From: Viola odorata
Taxonomy: Eukaryota > Streptophyta > Magnoliopsida > Malpighiales > Violaceae
Length of the DNA: 64,000 nucleotides
Reading direction: 5' to 3'
NCBI GenBank assembly: GCA_963691705.1
Contig: OY829537.1
Coordinates: 56,706,304 to 56,770,303, forward strand
The notes beneath the pieces are model-generated. The model worked only from the letters and a program-made list of their open reading frames with translations. It was not told where the DNA came from and ran no database searches. Each line of letters begins with the position of its first letter. Positions within the stretch are counted from its first letter, which is position 1. A program made the translations under genes and the position numbers. Below are positions 32,340 to 44,900 of this stretch, piece by piece.

Positions 32340-35300
32340 AATGTTGTGTCTGGTCATGTCCGCACATGTTGTCTGTTAGGCGTTGTTAAGGGTCACGTCC
32401 CCACATTGTGAATTTAATGTTGTGTCTGGTCACGTACGCATAGTCGTCTGATAATGTTGTGTCTGGTCACGTCCGCACATGTTGTTTGTTAAGCGTTTTA
32501 AAGGGTCACGTCCGCACATGTTGTCTGTTAAGCGTTTTGAAGGGTCACGTCCCCACATCGTGTTTTTAACGCTGTGTCTGGTAACGTCCGCACAGTCGTT
32601 TGATAATGTTGTGTCTGGTCACTTCCGCACATGTTGTCTGTTAAGTTGTGAAGGGTCACGTCCCCACATCGTGTTTTTAATGCTGTGTCTGGTAACGTCC
32701 GCACAGTCGTCTGATAATGTTGTGTCTGGTCACTTCCGCACACGTCGTCTGTTAAGCGTTGTGAAGGGTCACGTCCCCACATCGTGTTTTTAATGGTGTG
32801 TCTGGTCATGTCCGCACACGTCGTCAGTTAAGCGTTGTGAAGGGTCACGTCCCCACATCGTGTTTTTAATGGTGTGTCTGGTCATGTCCGCACACGTCGT
32901 CTGTTAAGCGTTGTGAAGGGTCACGTCCCCACATCGTGTTTTTAATGCTGTGTCTGGTAACGTCCGCACAGTCGTCTGATAATCTTGTGTCTGGTCACTT
33001 CCGCACACGTCGTCTGTTAAGCGTTGTGAAGGGTCACGTCCCCACATCGTGTTTTTAATGGTGTGTCTGGTCATGTCCGCACACGTCGTCTGTTAAGCGT
33101 CGTGAAGGGTCACGTCCGCACTGACGTCTGATAATGTTATTTCTGGTCAAGCCCGCGCATGTCATCTCTTAAGCGTTGTGAAGGGTCACGTCCCCACATC
33201 ATGTTTTTAATGTTGTGTTTGGTCACGTCTGCACAGTCGTCATATAATGTTGTGTCAGGTCACGTCCGCACATGTTGTCTGTTAAGCGTTGTGAAGGATC
33301 ACGTCCCCACATCATGTTTTTAATACTGTGTCTAGTCACGTCTACACAGTCCTCTGATAATGTTGTCTCAAGTCACGTCCGCACATGTTATTTGTTAAGC
33401 GTTGTGAGAGTTCACGTCCCCACATCGTGTTGTTAATGTTGTGTCTGGTCACGTCCACATATGTCATCTGATAATGTTGTGTCTGGTCACGTCCGCACAT
33501 GTCAACTCTTAAGCGTTGTGAACGGTCACGTCCCCACATCGTGTTTTTATTGCTATGTCTAGTCATGTCTGCATAGTCGTCTGATAATGTTGTGTCTGGT
33601 CACTTCCGCACATGTTGTCTGTTAAGCGTTGTGCAGGGTCACGCCCTCACATCGTATTTTTAATGGTGTGTTTGGTCACTTCCGCACATGTCGTCTGATA
33701 ATGTTATGTCTGGTCACGTCCGCACATGTTGTCTGTTAAGCGTTGTGAAGGGACACGTCCCCACATCATATTTTAAATGCTGTGTCTGGTCACGTCTGCA
33801 CAGTCGTCTGATAATATTGTGTCAGGTCACGTCCGCACATGTTGTCTGTTAGGCGTTGTGAAAGGTCACGTCCCCACGTCATGTTGTTAATGTTGTGTCA
33901 GGTCACGTCCACATATGTTGTCTGATAATGTTGTGTCTGGTCACGTCCGCACATGTCATCTCTTAAGCGTTGTGAAAGGTCACGGCCCCACATCGTGTTG
34001 TTAATGTTGTGTCTGGTCACGTCCACACATGTTGTCTGATAATGTTGTGTCTGGTCACGTCCTCATATATCGTCTGTTAAGCGTTATGAAGGGTCACGTC
34101 CCCACATCGTGTTTTTAATATTGTGTCTGGTCACGTCCGCACATGTCATCTCTTAAGCGTTGTGAAGGGTCACGCCCCCACCTCGTGTTATTAATGTTGT
34201 GTCTGGTCACGTCCGCACATGTTGTCTGTTAAGCGTTGTGAAGGGTTACGTCCCCACATCAAGTTTTTAATGGTGTGTTTGGTCACGTCCGCACAGTCGT
34301 CTGAAAATGTTGTCTCTGGTCACGTCCGCACATGTTGTCTGTTAAGCGTTGTGAAGGGTCACGTCTCCACATCGTGTTTTTAATGGTGTGTTTGATCACG
34401 TCCGCACAGACGTCTGATAATGTTATTTCTGGTCACGCCCGCGCATGTCATCTTTTAAGCGTTGTGAAGGGTCACGTCCCCACATCGTGTTTTTAATGCT
34501 GCGTCTGGTCATGTCCGCACAGTCGTCTGATAATGTTGTGTCTGGTCATGTCCGCACATGTTGTCTGTTAGGCGTTGTGAAGGGTCACGTCCCCACATTG
34601 TGAATTTAATGTTGTGTCTGGTCACGTACGCATAGTCGTCTGATAATGTTGTGTCTGGTCACGTCCGCACATGTTGTTTGTTAAGCGTTTTGAAGGGTCA
34701 CGTCCGCACATGTTGTCTGTTAAACGTTTTGAAGGGTCACGTCCCCACATCATGTTTTTAATGCTGTGTCTGGTAACGTCCGCACAGTCGTTTGATAATG
34801 TTGTGTCTGGTCACTTCCGCACATGTTGTCTATTAAGCGTTGTGAAGGGTCACGTCCCCACATCGTGTTTTTAATGCTGTGTCTGGTAATGTCCGCACAG
34901 TCGTCTGATAATGTTGTGTCTGGTCACTTCCGCACACGTCGTCTGTTAAGCGTTGTGAAGGGTCACGTCCCCACATCGTGTTTTTAATGCTGTGTCTGGT
35001 CATGTCCGCATAGTCGTCTGATAATGTTGTGTCTGGTAATGTCCGCACATGTTGTCTGTTAAGCATTGTGAAGGGTCATGTCCCCACATCGTCTTTTTAA
35101 TGCTGCGTCTGCTCATGTCCGCACAGTCGTCTGATAATGTTGTGTCTGGTCAAGTCCGCACATGTTGTTTGTTAGCCGTTGTGAAGGGTCACGTCCCCAC
35201 ATTGTGTTTTTAATGTTGTGTCTGGTCACGTACGCTTAGTCGTCTGATAATGTTGTGTCTGGTCACGTCCGCACATATTGTTTGTTAAGCGTTTTGAAGG

Positions 35301-37618
35301 GTCACGTCCGCACATGTTGTCTGTTAAGCGTTTTGAAGGGTCACATTCCCACATCGTGTTTTTAATGCTGTCTAGTAACGTCCGCACAGTCGTCTGATAA
35401 TGTTGTGTCTGCTCACTTCGGCACATGTTGTCTGTTAAGCGTTGTGAAGGGTCACGTCCCCACATCGTATTTTTAATGTTGTGTCTAGTCACGTCCGTAC
35501 ATGTCATCTCTTAAGCGTTGTGAAAGATCACGGCCCCACATCGTGTTGTTAATGTTGTGTCAGGTCACGTCCACACATGTCGTCTGATAATGTTGTGTCT
35601 GGTCACGTCCGCATATATCGTCTGTTAAGCGTTATGAAGGGTCACGTCCCCACATCGTGTTTTTAATATTGTGTCTGGTCACGTCCGCACATGTCATCTC
35701 TTAAGCGTTGTGAAGGGTCACGCCCCCACCTCGTGTTATTAATGTTGTGTCTGGTCACGTCCGCACAGTCGTGTGATAAAGTTGTGTCTGGTCACGTCCG
35801 CACATGTTGTCTGTTAAGCGTTGTGAAGGGTCACGTCCCCACATCGTATTTTTAATGGTGTGTTTGGTCACGTCCGCATAGTCGTCTGATAATGTTATTT
35901 CTGGTCACGCCCGCGCATGTCATCTTTTAAGCGTTGTGAAGGGTCACGTCCCCACATCGTGTTTTTAATGCTACGTCTGGTCATGTCCGCACAGTGGTCT
36001 GATAATGTTGTGTCTGGTCATGTTCGCACATGTTGTCTGTTAGGCGTTGTTAAGGGTCACGTCCCCACATTGTGAATTTAATGTTGTGTCTGGTCACGTA
36101 CGCATAGTCGTCTGATAATGTTGTGTCTGGTCACGTCCGCACATGTTGTTTGTTAAGCGTTTTGAAGGGTCACGTCCGCACATGTTGTCTGTTAAGCGTT
36201 TTGAAGGGTCACGTCCCCACATCGTGTTTTTAATGCTGTGTCTGGTAACGTCCGCACAGTCGTTTGATAATGTTGTGTCTGGTCACTTCCGCACATGTTG
36301 TCTGTTAAGCGTTGTGAAGGGTCACGTCCCCACATCGTGTTTTTAATGTTGTGTCTGGTAACGTCCGCACAGTCGTCTGATAATGTTGTGTCTGGTCACT
36401 TCCGCACACGTCGTTTGTTGAGCGTTGTGAAGGGTCACGTCCCCACATCGTGTTTTTAATGGTGTGTCTGGTCATGTCCGCACACGTCGTCTATTAAGCG
36501 TTGTGAAGGGTCACGTCCCCGCATCGTGTTTTTAATGGTGTGTTTGGTCACGTCCGCACAGACGTCTGATAATGTTATTTCTGGTCACGCCCGCGCATGT
36601 CATCTCTTAAGCGTTGTGAAGGGTCACGTCCCCACATCATGTTTTTAATGTTGTGTTTGGTCACGTCTGCACAGTCGTCATATAATGTTGTGTCAGGTCA
36701 CGTCCGCACATGTTGTCTGTTAAGCGTTGTGAAGGATCACGTCCCCACATCATGTTTTTAATACTGTGTCTAGTCACGTCTACACAGTCCTCTGATAATG
36801 TTGTCTCAAGTCACGTCCGCACATGTTATTTGTTAAGCGTTGTGAGAGTTCACGTCCCCACATCGTGTTGTTAATGTTGTGTCTGGTCACGTCCACATAT
36901 GTCATCTGATAATGTTGTGTCTGGTCACGTCCGCACATGTCATCTCTTAAGCGTTGTGAACGGTCACGTCCCCACATCGTGTTTTTATTGCTATGTCTAG
37001 TCATGTCTGCATAGTCGTCTGATAATGTTGTGTCTGGTCACTTCCGCACATGTTGTCTGTTAAGCGTTGTGCAGGGTCACGCCCTCACATCGTATTTTTA
37101 ATGGTGTGTTTGGTCACTTCCGCACATGTCGTCTGATAATGTTATGTCTGGTCACGTCCGCACATGTTGTCTGTTAAGCGTTGTGAAGGGACACGTCCCC
37201 ACATCATATTTTAAATGCTGTGTCTGGTCACGTCCGCACATGTTGTCTGTTAGGCATTGTGAAAGGTCACGTCCCCACGTCATGTTCTTAATGTTGTGTC
37301 AGGTCACGTCCACATATGTTGTCTGATAATGTTGTGTCTGGTCACGTCCGCACATGTCATCTCTTAAGCGTTGTGAAAGGTCACGGCCCCACATCATGTT
37401 GTTAATGTTGTGTCTGGTCACGTCCACACATGTTGTCTGATAATGTTGTGTCTAGTCACGTCCTCATATATCGTCTGTTAAGCGTTATGAAGGGTCACGT
37501 CCCCACATCGTGTTTTTAATATTGTGTCTGGTCACGTCCGCACATGTTGTCTGTTAAGCGTTGTGAAGGGTTACGTCCCCACATCAAGTTTTTAATGGTG
37601 TGTTTGGTCACGTCCGCA
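32340..37618. repeat. 5.3-kb satellite block, copied at +7,596 bp
   Basis: The block reappears at about 39936-45214. Shared markers include a shortened subunit (TTAAGTTGTGAAGG at about 32641 and 40237) and the series of variants near 33120/40716. Confidence 0.7.
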
Positions 37619-40600
37619 TAGTCGTCTGATAATGTTGTGTCTGGTCATGTCCGCACATGTTGTCTGTTAAGCGTTGTGAAGGGTCACGTCCCCACATCGT
37701 GTTTTTAATGGTGTGTTTGCTCACGTCCGCATAGTCGTCTGATAATGTTATTTCTGGTCACGCCCGCGCATGTCATCTTTTAAGCGTTGTGAAGGGTAAC
37801 GTCCCCACATCGTGTTTTTAATGCTGCGTCTGGTCATGTCCGCACAGTCGTCTGATAATGTTGTGTCTGGTCATGTCCGCACATGTTGTCTGTTAGGCGT
37901 TGTTAAGGGTCACGTCCCCACATTGTGAATTTAATGTTGTGTCTGGTCACGTACGCATAGTCGTCTGATAATGTTGTGTCTGGTCACGTCCGCACATGTT
38001 GTTTGTTAAGCGTTTTGAAGGGTCACGTCCGCACATGTTGTCTGTTAAGCGTTTTGAAGGGTCACGTCCCCACATCGTGTTTTTAACGCTGTGTCTGGTA
38101 ACGTCCGCACAGTCGTTTGATAATGTTGTGTCTGGTCACTTCCGCACATGTTGTCTGTTAAGTTGTGAAGGGTCACGTCCCCACATCGTGTTTTTAATGC
38201 TGTGTCTGGTAACGTCCGCACAGTCGTCTGATAATGTTGTGTCTGGTCACTTCCGCACACGTCGTCTGTTAAGCGTTGTGAAGGGTCACGTCCCCACATC
38301 GTGTTTTTAATGGTGTGTCTGGTCATGTCCGCACACGTCGTCTGTTAAGCGTTGTGAAGGGTCACGTCCCCACATCGTGTTTTTAATGGTGTGTCTGGTC
38401 ATGTCCGCACACGTCGTCTGTTAAGCGTTGTGAAGGGTCACGTCCCCACATCGTGTTTTTAATGCTGTGTCTGGTAACGTCCGCACAGTCGTCTGATAAT
38501 CTTGTGTCTGGTCACTTCCGCACACGTCGTCTGTTAAGCGTTGTGAAGGGTCACGTCCCCACATCGTGTTTTTAATGGTGTGTCTGGTCATGTCCGCACA
38601 CGTCGTCTGTTAAGCGTCGTGAAGGGTCACGTCCGCACTGACGTCTGATAATGTTATTTCTGGTCACGCCCGCGCATGTCATCTCTTAAGCGTTGTGAAG
38701 GGTCACGTCCCCACATCATGTTTTTAATGTTGTGTTTGGTCACGTCTGCACAGTCGTCATATAATGTTGTGTCAGGTCACGTCCGCACATGTTGTCTGTT
38801 AAGCGTTGTGAAGGATCACGTCCCCACATCATGTTTTTAATACTGTGTCTAGTCACGTCTACACAGTCCTCTGATAATGTTGTCTCAAGTCACGTCCGCA
38901 CATGTTATTTGTTAAGCGTTGTGAGAGTTCACGTCCCCACATCGTGTTGTTAATGTTGTGTCTGGTCACGTCCACATATGTCATCTGATAATGTTGTGTC
39001 TGGTCACGTCCGCACATGTCATCTCTTAAGCGTTGTGAACGGTCACGTCCCCACATCGTGTTTTTATTGCTATGTCTAGTCATGTCTGCATAGTCGTCTG
39101 ATAATGTTGTGTCTGGTCACTTCCGCACATGTTGTCTGTTAAGCGTTGTGCAGGGTCACGCCCTCACATCGTATTTTTAATGGTGTGTTTGGTCACTTCC
39201 GCACATGTCGTCTGATAATGTTATGTCTGGTCACGTCCGCACATGTTGTCTGTTAAGCGTTGTGAAGGGACACGTCCCCACATCATATTTTAAATGCTGT
39301 GTCTGGTCACGTCCGCACATGTTGTCTGTTAGGCATTGTGAAAGGTCACGTCCCCACGTCATGTTCTTAATGTTGTGTCAGGTCACGTCCACATATGTTG
39401 TCTGATAATGTTGTGTCTGGTCACGTCCGCACATGTCATCTCTTAAGCGTTGTGAAAGGTCACGGCCCCACATCATGTTGTTAATGTTGTGTCTGGTCAC
39501 GTCCACACATGTTGTCTGATAATGTTGTGTCTAGTCACGTCCTCATATATCGTCTGTTAAGCGTTATGAAGGGTCACGTCCCCACATCGTGTTTTTAATA
39601 TTGTGTCTGGTCACGTCCGCACATGTTGTCTGTTAAGCGTTGTGAAGGGTTACGTCCCCACATCAAGTTTTTAATGGTGTGTTTGGTCACGTCCGCATAG
39701 TCGTCTGATAATGTTGTGTCTGGTCATGTCCGCACATGTTGTCTGTTAAGCGTTGTGAAGGGTCACGTCCCCACATCGTGTTTTTAATGGTGTGTTTGCT
39801 CACGTCCGCATAGTCGTCTGATAATGTTATTTCTGGTCACGCCCGCGCATGTCATCTTTTAAGCGTTGTGAAGGGTAACGTCCCCACATCGTGTTTTTAA
39901 TGCTGCGTCTGGTCATGTCCGCACAGTCGTCTGATAATGTTGTGTCTGGTCATGTCCGCACATGTTGTCTGTTAGGCGTTGTTAAGGGTCACGTCCCCAC
40001 ATTGTGAATTTAATGTTGTGTCTGGTCACGTACGCATAGTCGTCTGATAATGTTGTGTCTGGTCACGTCCGCACATGTTGTTTGTTAAGCGTTTTGAAGG
40101 GTCACGTCCGCACATGTTGTCTGTTAAGCGTTTTGAAGGGTCACGTCCCCACATCGTGTTTTTAACGCTGTGTCTGGTAACGTCCGCACAGTCGTTTGAT
40201 AATGTTGTGTCTGGTCACTTCCGCACATGTTGTCTGTTAAGTTGTGAAGGGTCACGTCCCCACATCGTGTTTTTAATGCTGTGTCTGGTAACGTCCGCAC
40301 AGTCGTCTGATAATGTTGTGTCTGGTCACTTCCGCACACGTCGTCTGTTAAGCGTTGTGAAGGGTCACGTCCCCACATCGTGTTTTTAATGGTGTGTCTG
40401 GTCATGTCCGCACACGTCGTCTGTTAAGCGTTGTGAAGGGTCACGTCCCCACATCGTGTTTTTAATGGTGTGTCTGGTCATGTCCGCACACGTCGTCTGT
40501 TAAGCGTTGTGAAGGGTCACGTCCCCACATCGTGTTTTTAATGCTGTGTCTGGTAACGTCCGCACAGTCGTCTGATAATCTTGTGTCTGGTCACTTCCGC

Positions 40601-41388
40601 ACACGTCGTCTGTTAAGCGTTGTGAAGGGTCACGTCCCCACATCGTGTTTTTAATGGTGTGTCTGGTCATGTCCGCACACGTCGTCTGTTAAGCGTCGTG
40701 AAGGGTCACGTCCGCACTGACGTCTGATAATGTTATTTCTGGTCACGCCCGCGCATGTCATCTCTTAAGCGTTGTGAAGGGTCACGTCCCCACATCATGT
40801 TTTTAATGTTGTGTTTGGTCACGTCTGCACAGTCGTCATATAATGTTGTGTCAGGTCACGTCCGCACATGTTGTCTGTTAAGCGTTGTGAAGGATCACGT
40901 CCCCACATCATGTTTTTAATACTGTGTCTAGTCACGTCTACACAGTCCTCTGATAATGTTGTCTCAAGTCACGTCCGCACATGTTATTTGTTAAGCGTTG
41001 TGAGAGTTCACGTCCCCACATCGTGTTGTTAATGTTGTGTCTGGTCACGTCCACATATGTCATCTGATAATGTTGTGTCTGGTCACGTCCGCACATGTCA
41101 TCTCTTAAGCGTTGTGAACGGTCACGTCCCCACATCGTGTTTTTATTGCTATGTCTAGTCATGTCTGCATAGTCGTCTGATAATGTTGTGTCTGGTCACT
41201 TCCGCACATGTTGTCTGTTAAGCGTTGTGCAGGGTCACGCCCTCACATCGTATTTTTAATGGTGTGTTTGGTCACTTCCGCACATGTCGTCTGATAATGT
41301 TATGTCTGGTCACGTCCGCACATGTTGTCTGTTAAGCGTTGTGAAGGGACACGTCCCCACATCATATTTTAAATGCTGTGTCTGGTCA
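36562..41388. repeat. Satellite higher-order repeat with 2,079-bp period (about 2.3 copies)
   Basis: Marker subunits at 36780, 38859 and 40938 and at 37996 and 40075 are each 2,079 bp apart. The match starts near GACGTCTGATAATG at 36562 and is lost near 41388. Confidence 0.75.
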
Positions 41389-41904
41389 CGTCTGCACAGT
41401 CGTCTGATAATATTGTGTCAGGTCACGTCCGCACATGTTGTCTGTTAGGCGTTGTGAAAGGTCACGTCCCCACGTCATGTTGTTAATGTTGTGTCAGGTC
41501 ACGTCCACATATGTTGTCTGATAATGTTGTGTCTGGTCACGTCCGCACATGTCATCTCTTAAGCGTTGTGAAAGGTCACGGCCCCACATCGTGTTGTTAA
41601 TGTTGTGTCTGGTCACGTCCACACATGTTGTCTGATAATGTTGTGTCTGGTCACGTCCTCATATATCGTCTGTTAAGCGTTATGAAGGGTCACGTCCCCA
41701 CATCGTGTTTTTAATATTGTGTCTGGTCACGTCCGCACATGTCATCTCTTAAGCGTTGTGAAGGGTCACGCCCCCACCTCGTGTTATTAATGTTGTGTCT
41801 GGTCACGTCCGCACATGTTGTCTGTTAAGCGTTGTGAAGGGTTACGTCCCCACATCAAGTTTTTAATGGTGTGTTTGGTCACGTCCGCACAGTCGTCTGA
41901 AAAT

Positions 41905-44900
41905 GTTGTCTCTGGTCACGTCCGCACATGTTGTCTGTTAAGCGTTGTGAAGGGTCACGTCTCCACATCGTGTTTTTAATGGTGTGTTTGGTCACGTCCG
42001 CACAGACGTCTGATAATGTTATTTCTGGTCACGCCCGCGCATGTCATCTTTTAAGCGTTGTGAAGGGTCACGTCCCCACATCGTGTTTTTAATGCTGCGT
42101 CTGGTCATGTCCGCACAGTCGTCTGATAATGTTGTGTCTGGTCATGTCCGCACATGTTGTCTGTTAGGCGTTGTGAAGGGTCACGTCCCCACATTGTGAA
42201 TTTAATGTTGTGTCTGGTCACGTACGCATAGTCGTCTGATAATGTTGTGTCTGGTCACGTCCGCACATGTTGTTTGTTAAGCGTTTTGAAGGGTCACGTC
42301 CGCACATGTTGTCTGTTAAACGTTTTGAAGGGTCACGTCCCCACATCATGTTTTTAATGCTGTGTCTGGTAACGTCCGCACAGTCGTTTGATAATGTTGT
42401 GTCTGGTCACTTCCGCACATGTTGTCTATTAAGCGTTGTGAAGGGTCACGTCCCCACATCGTGTTTTTAATGCTGTGTCTGGTAATGTCCGCACAGTCGT
42501 CTGATAATGTTGTGTCTGGTCACTTCCGCACACGTCGTATGTTAAGCGTTGTGAAGGGTCACGTCCCCACATCGTGTTTTTAATGCTGTGTCTGGTCATG
42601 TCCGCATAGTCGTCTGATAATGTTGTGTCTGGTAATGTCCGCACATGTTGTCTGTTAAGCATTGTGAAGGGTCATGTCCCCACATCGTCTTTTTAATGCT
42701 GCGTCTGCTCATGTCCGCACAGTCGTCTGATAATGTTGTGTCTGGTCAAGTCCGCACATGTTGTTTGTTAGCCGTTGTGAAGGGTCACGTCCCCACATTG
42801 TGTTTTTAATGTTGTGTCTGGTCACGTACGCTTAGTCGTCTGATAATGTTGTGTCTGGTCACGTCCGCACATATTGTTTGTTAAGCGTTTTGAAGGGTCA
42901 CGTCCGCACATGTTGTCTGTTAAGCGTTTTGAAGGGTCACATTCCCACATCGTGTTTTTAATGCTGTCTAGTAACGTCCGCACAGTCGTCTGATAATGTT
43001 GTGTCTGCTCACTTCGGCACATGTTGTCTGTTAAGCGTTGTGAAGGGTCACGTCCCCACATCGTATTTTTAATGTTGTGTCTAGTCACGTCCGTACATGT
43101 CATCTCTTAAGCGTTGTGAAAGATCACGGCCCCACATCGTGTTGTTAATGTTGTGTCAGGTCACGTCCACACATGTCGTCTGATAATGTTGTGTCTGGTC
43201 ACGTCCGCATATATCGTCTGTTAAGCGTTATGAAGGGTCACGTCCCCACATCGTGTTTTTAATATTGTGTCTGGTCACGTCCGCACATGTCATCTCTTAA
43301 GCGTTGTGAAGGGTCACGCCCCCACCTCGTGTTATTAATGTTGTGTCTGGTCACGTCCGCACAGTCGTGTGATAAAGTTGTGTCTGGTCACGTCCGCACA
43401 TGTTGTCTGTTAAGCGTTGTGAAGGGTCACGTCCCCACATCGTATTTTTAATGGTGTGTTTGGTCACGTCCGCATAGTCGTCTGATAATGTTATTTCTGG
43501 TCACGCCCGCGCATGTCATCTTTTAAGCGTTGTGAAGGGTCACGTCCCCACATCGTGTTTTTAATGCTACGTCTGGTCATGTCCGCACAGTGGTCTGATA
43601 ATGTTGTGTCTGGTCATGTTCGCACATGTTGTCTGTTAGGCGTTGTTAAGGGTCACGTCCCCACATTGTGAATTTAATGTTGTGTCTGGTCACGTACGCA
43701 TAGTCGTCTGATAATGTTGTGTCTGGTCACGTCCGCACATGTTGTTTGTTAAGCGTTTTGAAGGGTCACGTCCGCACATGTTGTCTGTTAAGCGTTTTGA
43801 AGGGTCACGTCCCCACATCGTGTTTTTAATGCTGTGTCTGGTAACGTCCGCACAGTCGTTTGATAATGTTGTGTCTGGTCACTTCCGCACATGTTGTCTG
43901 TTAAGCGTTGTGAAGGGTCACGTCCCCACATCGTGTTTTTAATGCTGTGTCTGGTAACGTCCGCACAGTCGTCTGATAATGTTGTGTCTGGTCACTTCCG
44001 CACACGTCGTCTGTTGAGCGTTGTGAAGGGTCACGTCCCCACATCGTGTTTTTAATGGTGCGTCTGGTCATGTCCGCACACGTCGTCTATTAAGCGTTGT
44101 GAAGGGTCACGTCCCCGCATCGTGTTTTTAATGGTGTGTTTGGTCACGTCCGCACAGACGTCTGATAATGTTATTTCTGGTCACGCCCGCGCATGTCATC
44201 TCTTAAGCGTTGTGAAGGGTCACGTCCCCACATCATGTTTTTAATGTTGTGTTTGGTCACGTCTGCACAGTCGTCATATAATGTTGTGTCAGGTCACGTT
44301 CGCACATGTTGTCTGTTAAGCGTTGTGAAGGATCACGTCCCCACATCATGTTTTTAATACTGTGTCTAGTCACGTCTACACAGTCCTCTGATAATGTTGT
44401 CTCAAGTCACGTCCGCACATGTTATTTGTTAAGCGTTGTGAGAGTTCACGTCCCCACATCGTGTTGTTAGTGTTGTGTCAGGTCACGTCCACATATGTCA
44501 TCTGATAATGTTGTGTCTGGTCACGTCCGCACATGTCATCTCTTAAGCGTTGTGAACGGTCACGTCCCCACATCGTGTTTTTATTGCTATGTCTAGTCAC
44601 GTCTGCATAGTCGTCTGATAATGTTGTGTCTGGTCACTTCCGCACATGTTGTCTGTTAAGCGTTGTGCAGGGTCACGCCCTCACATCGTATTTTTAATGG
44701 TGTGTTTGGTCACTTCCGCACATGTCGTCTGATAATGTTATGTCTGGTCACGTCCGCACATGTTGTCTGTTAAGCGTTGTGAAGGGACACGTCCCCACAT
44801 CATATTTTAAATGCTGTGTCTGGTCACGTCCGCACATGTTGTCTGTTAGGCATTGTGAAAGGTCACGTCCCCACGTCATGTTCTTAATGTTGTGTCAGGT

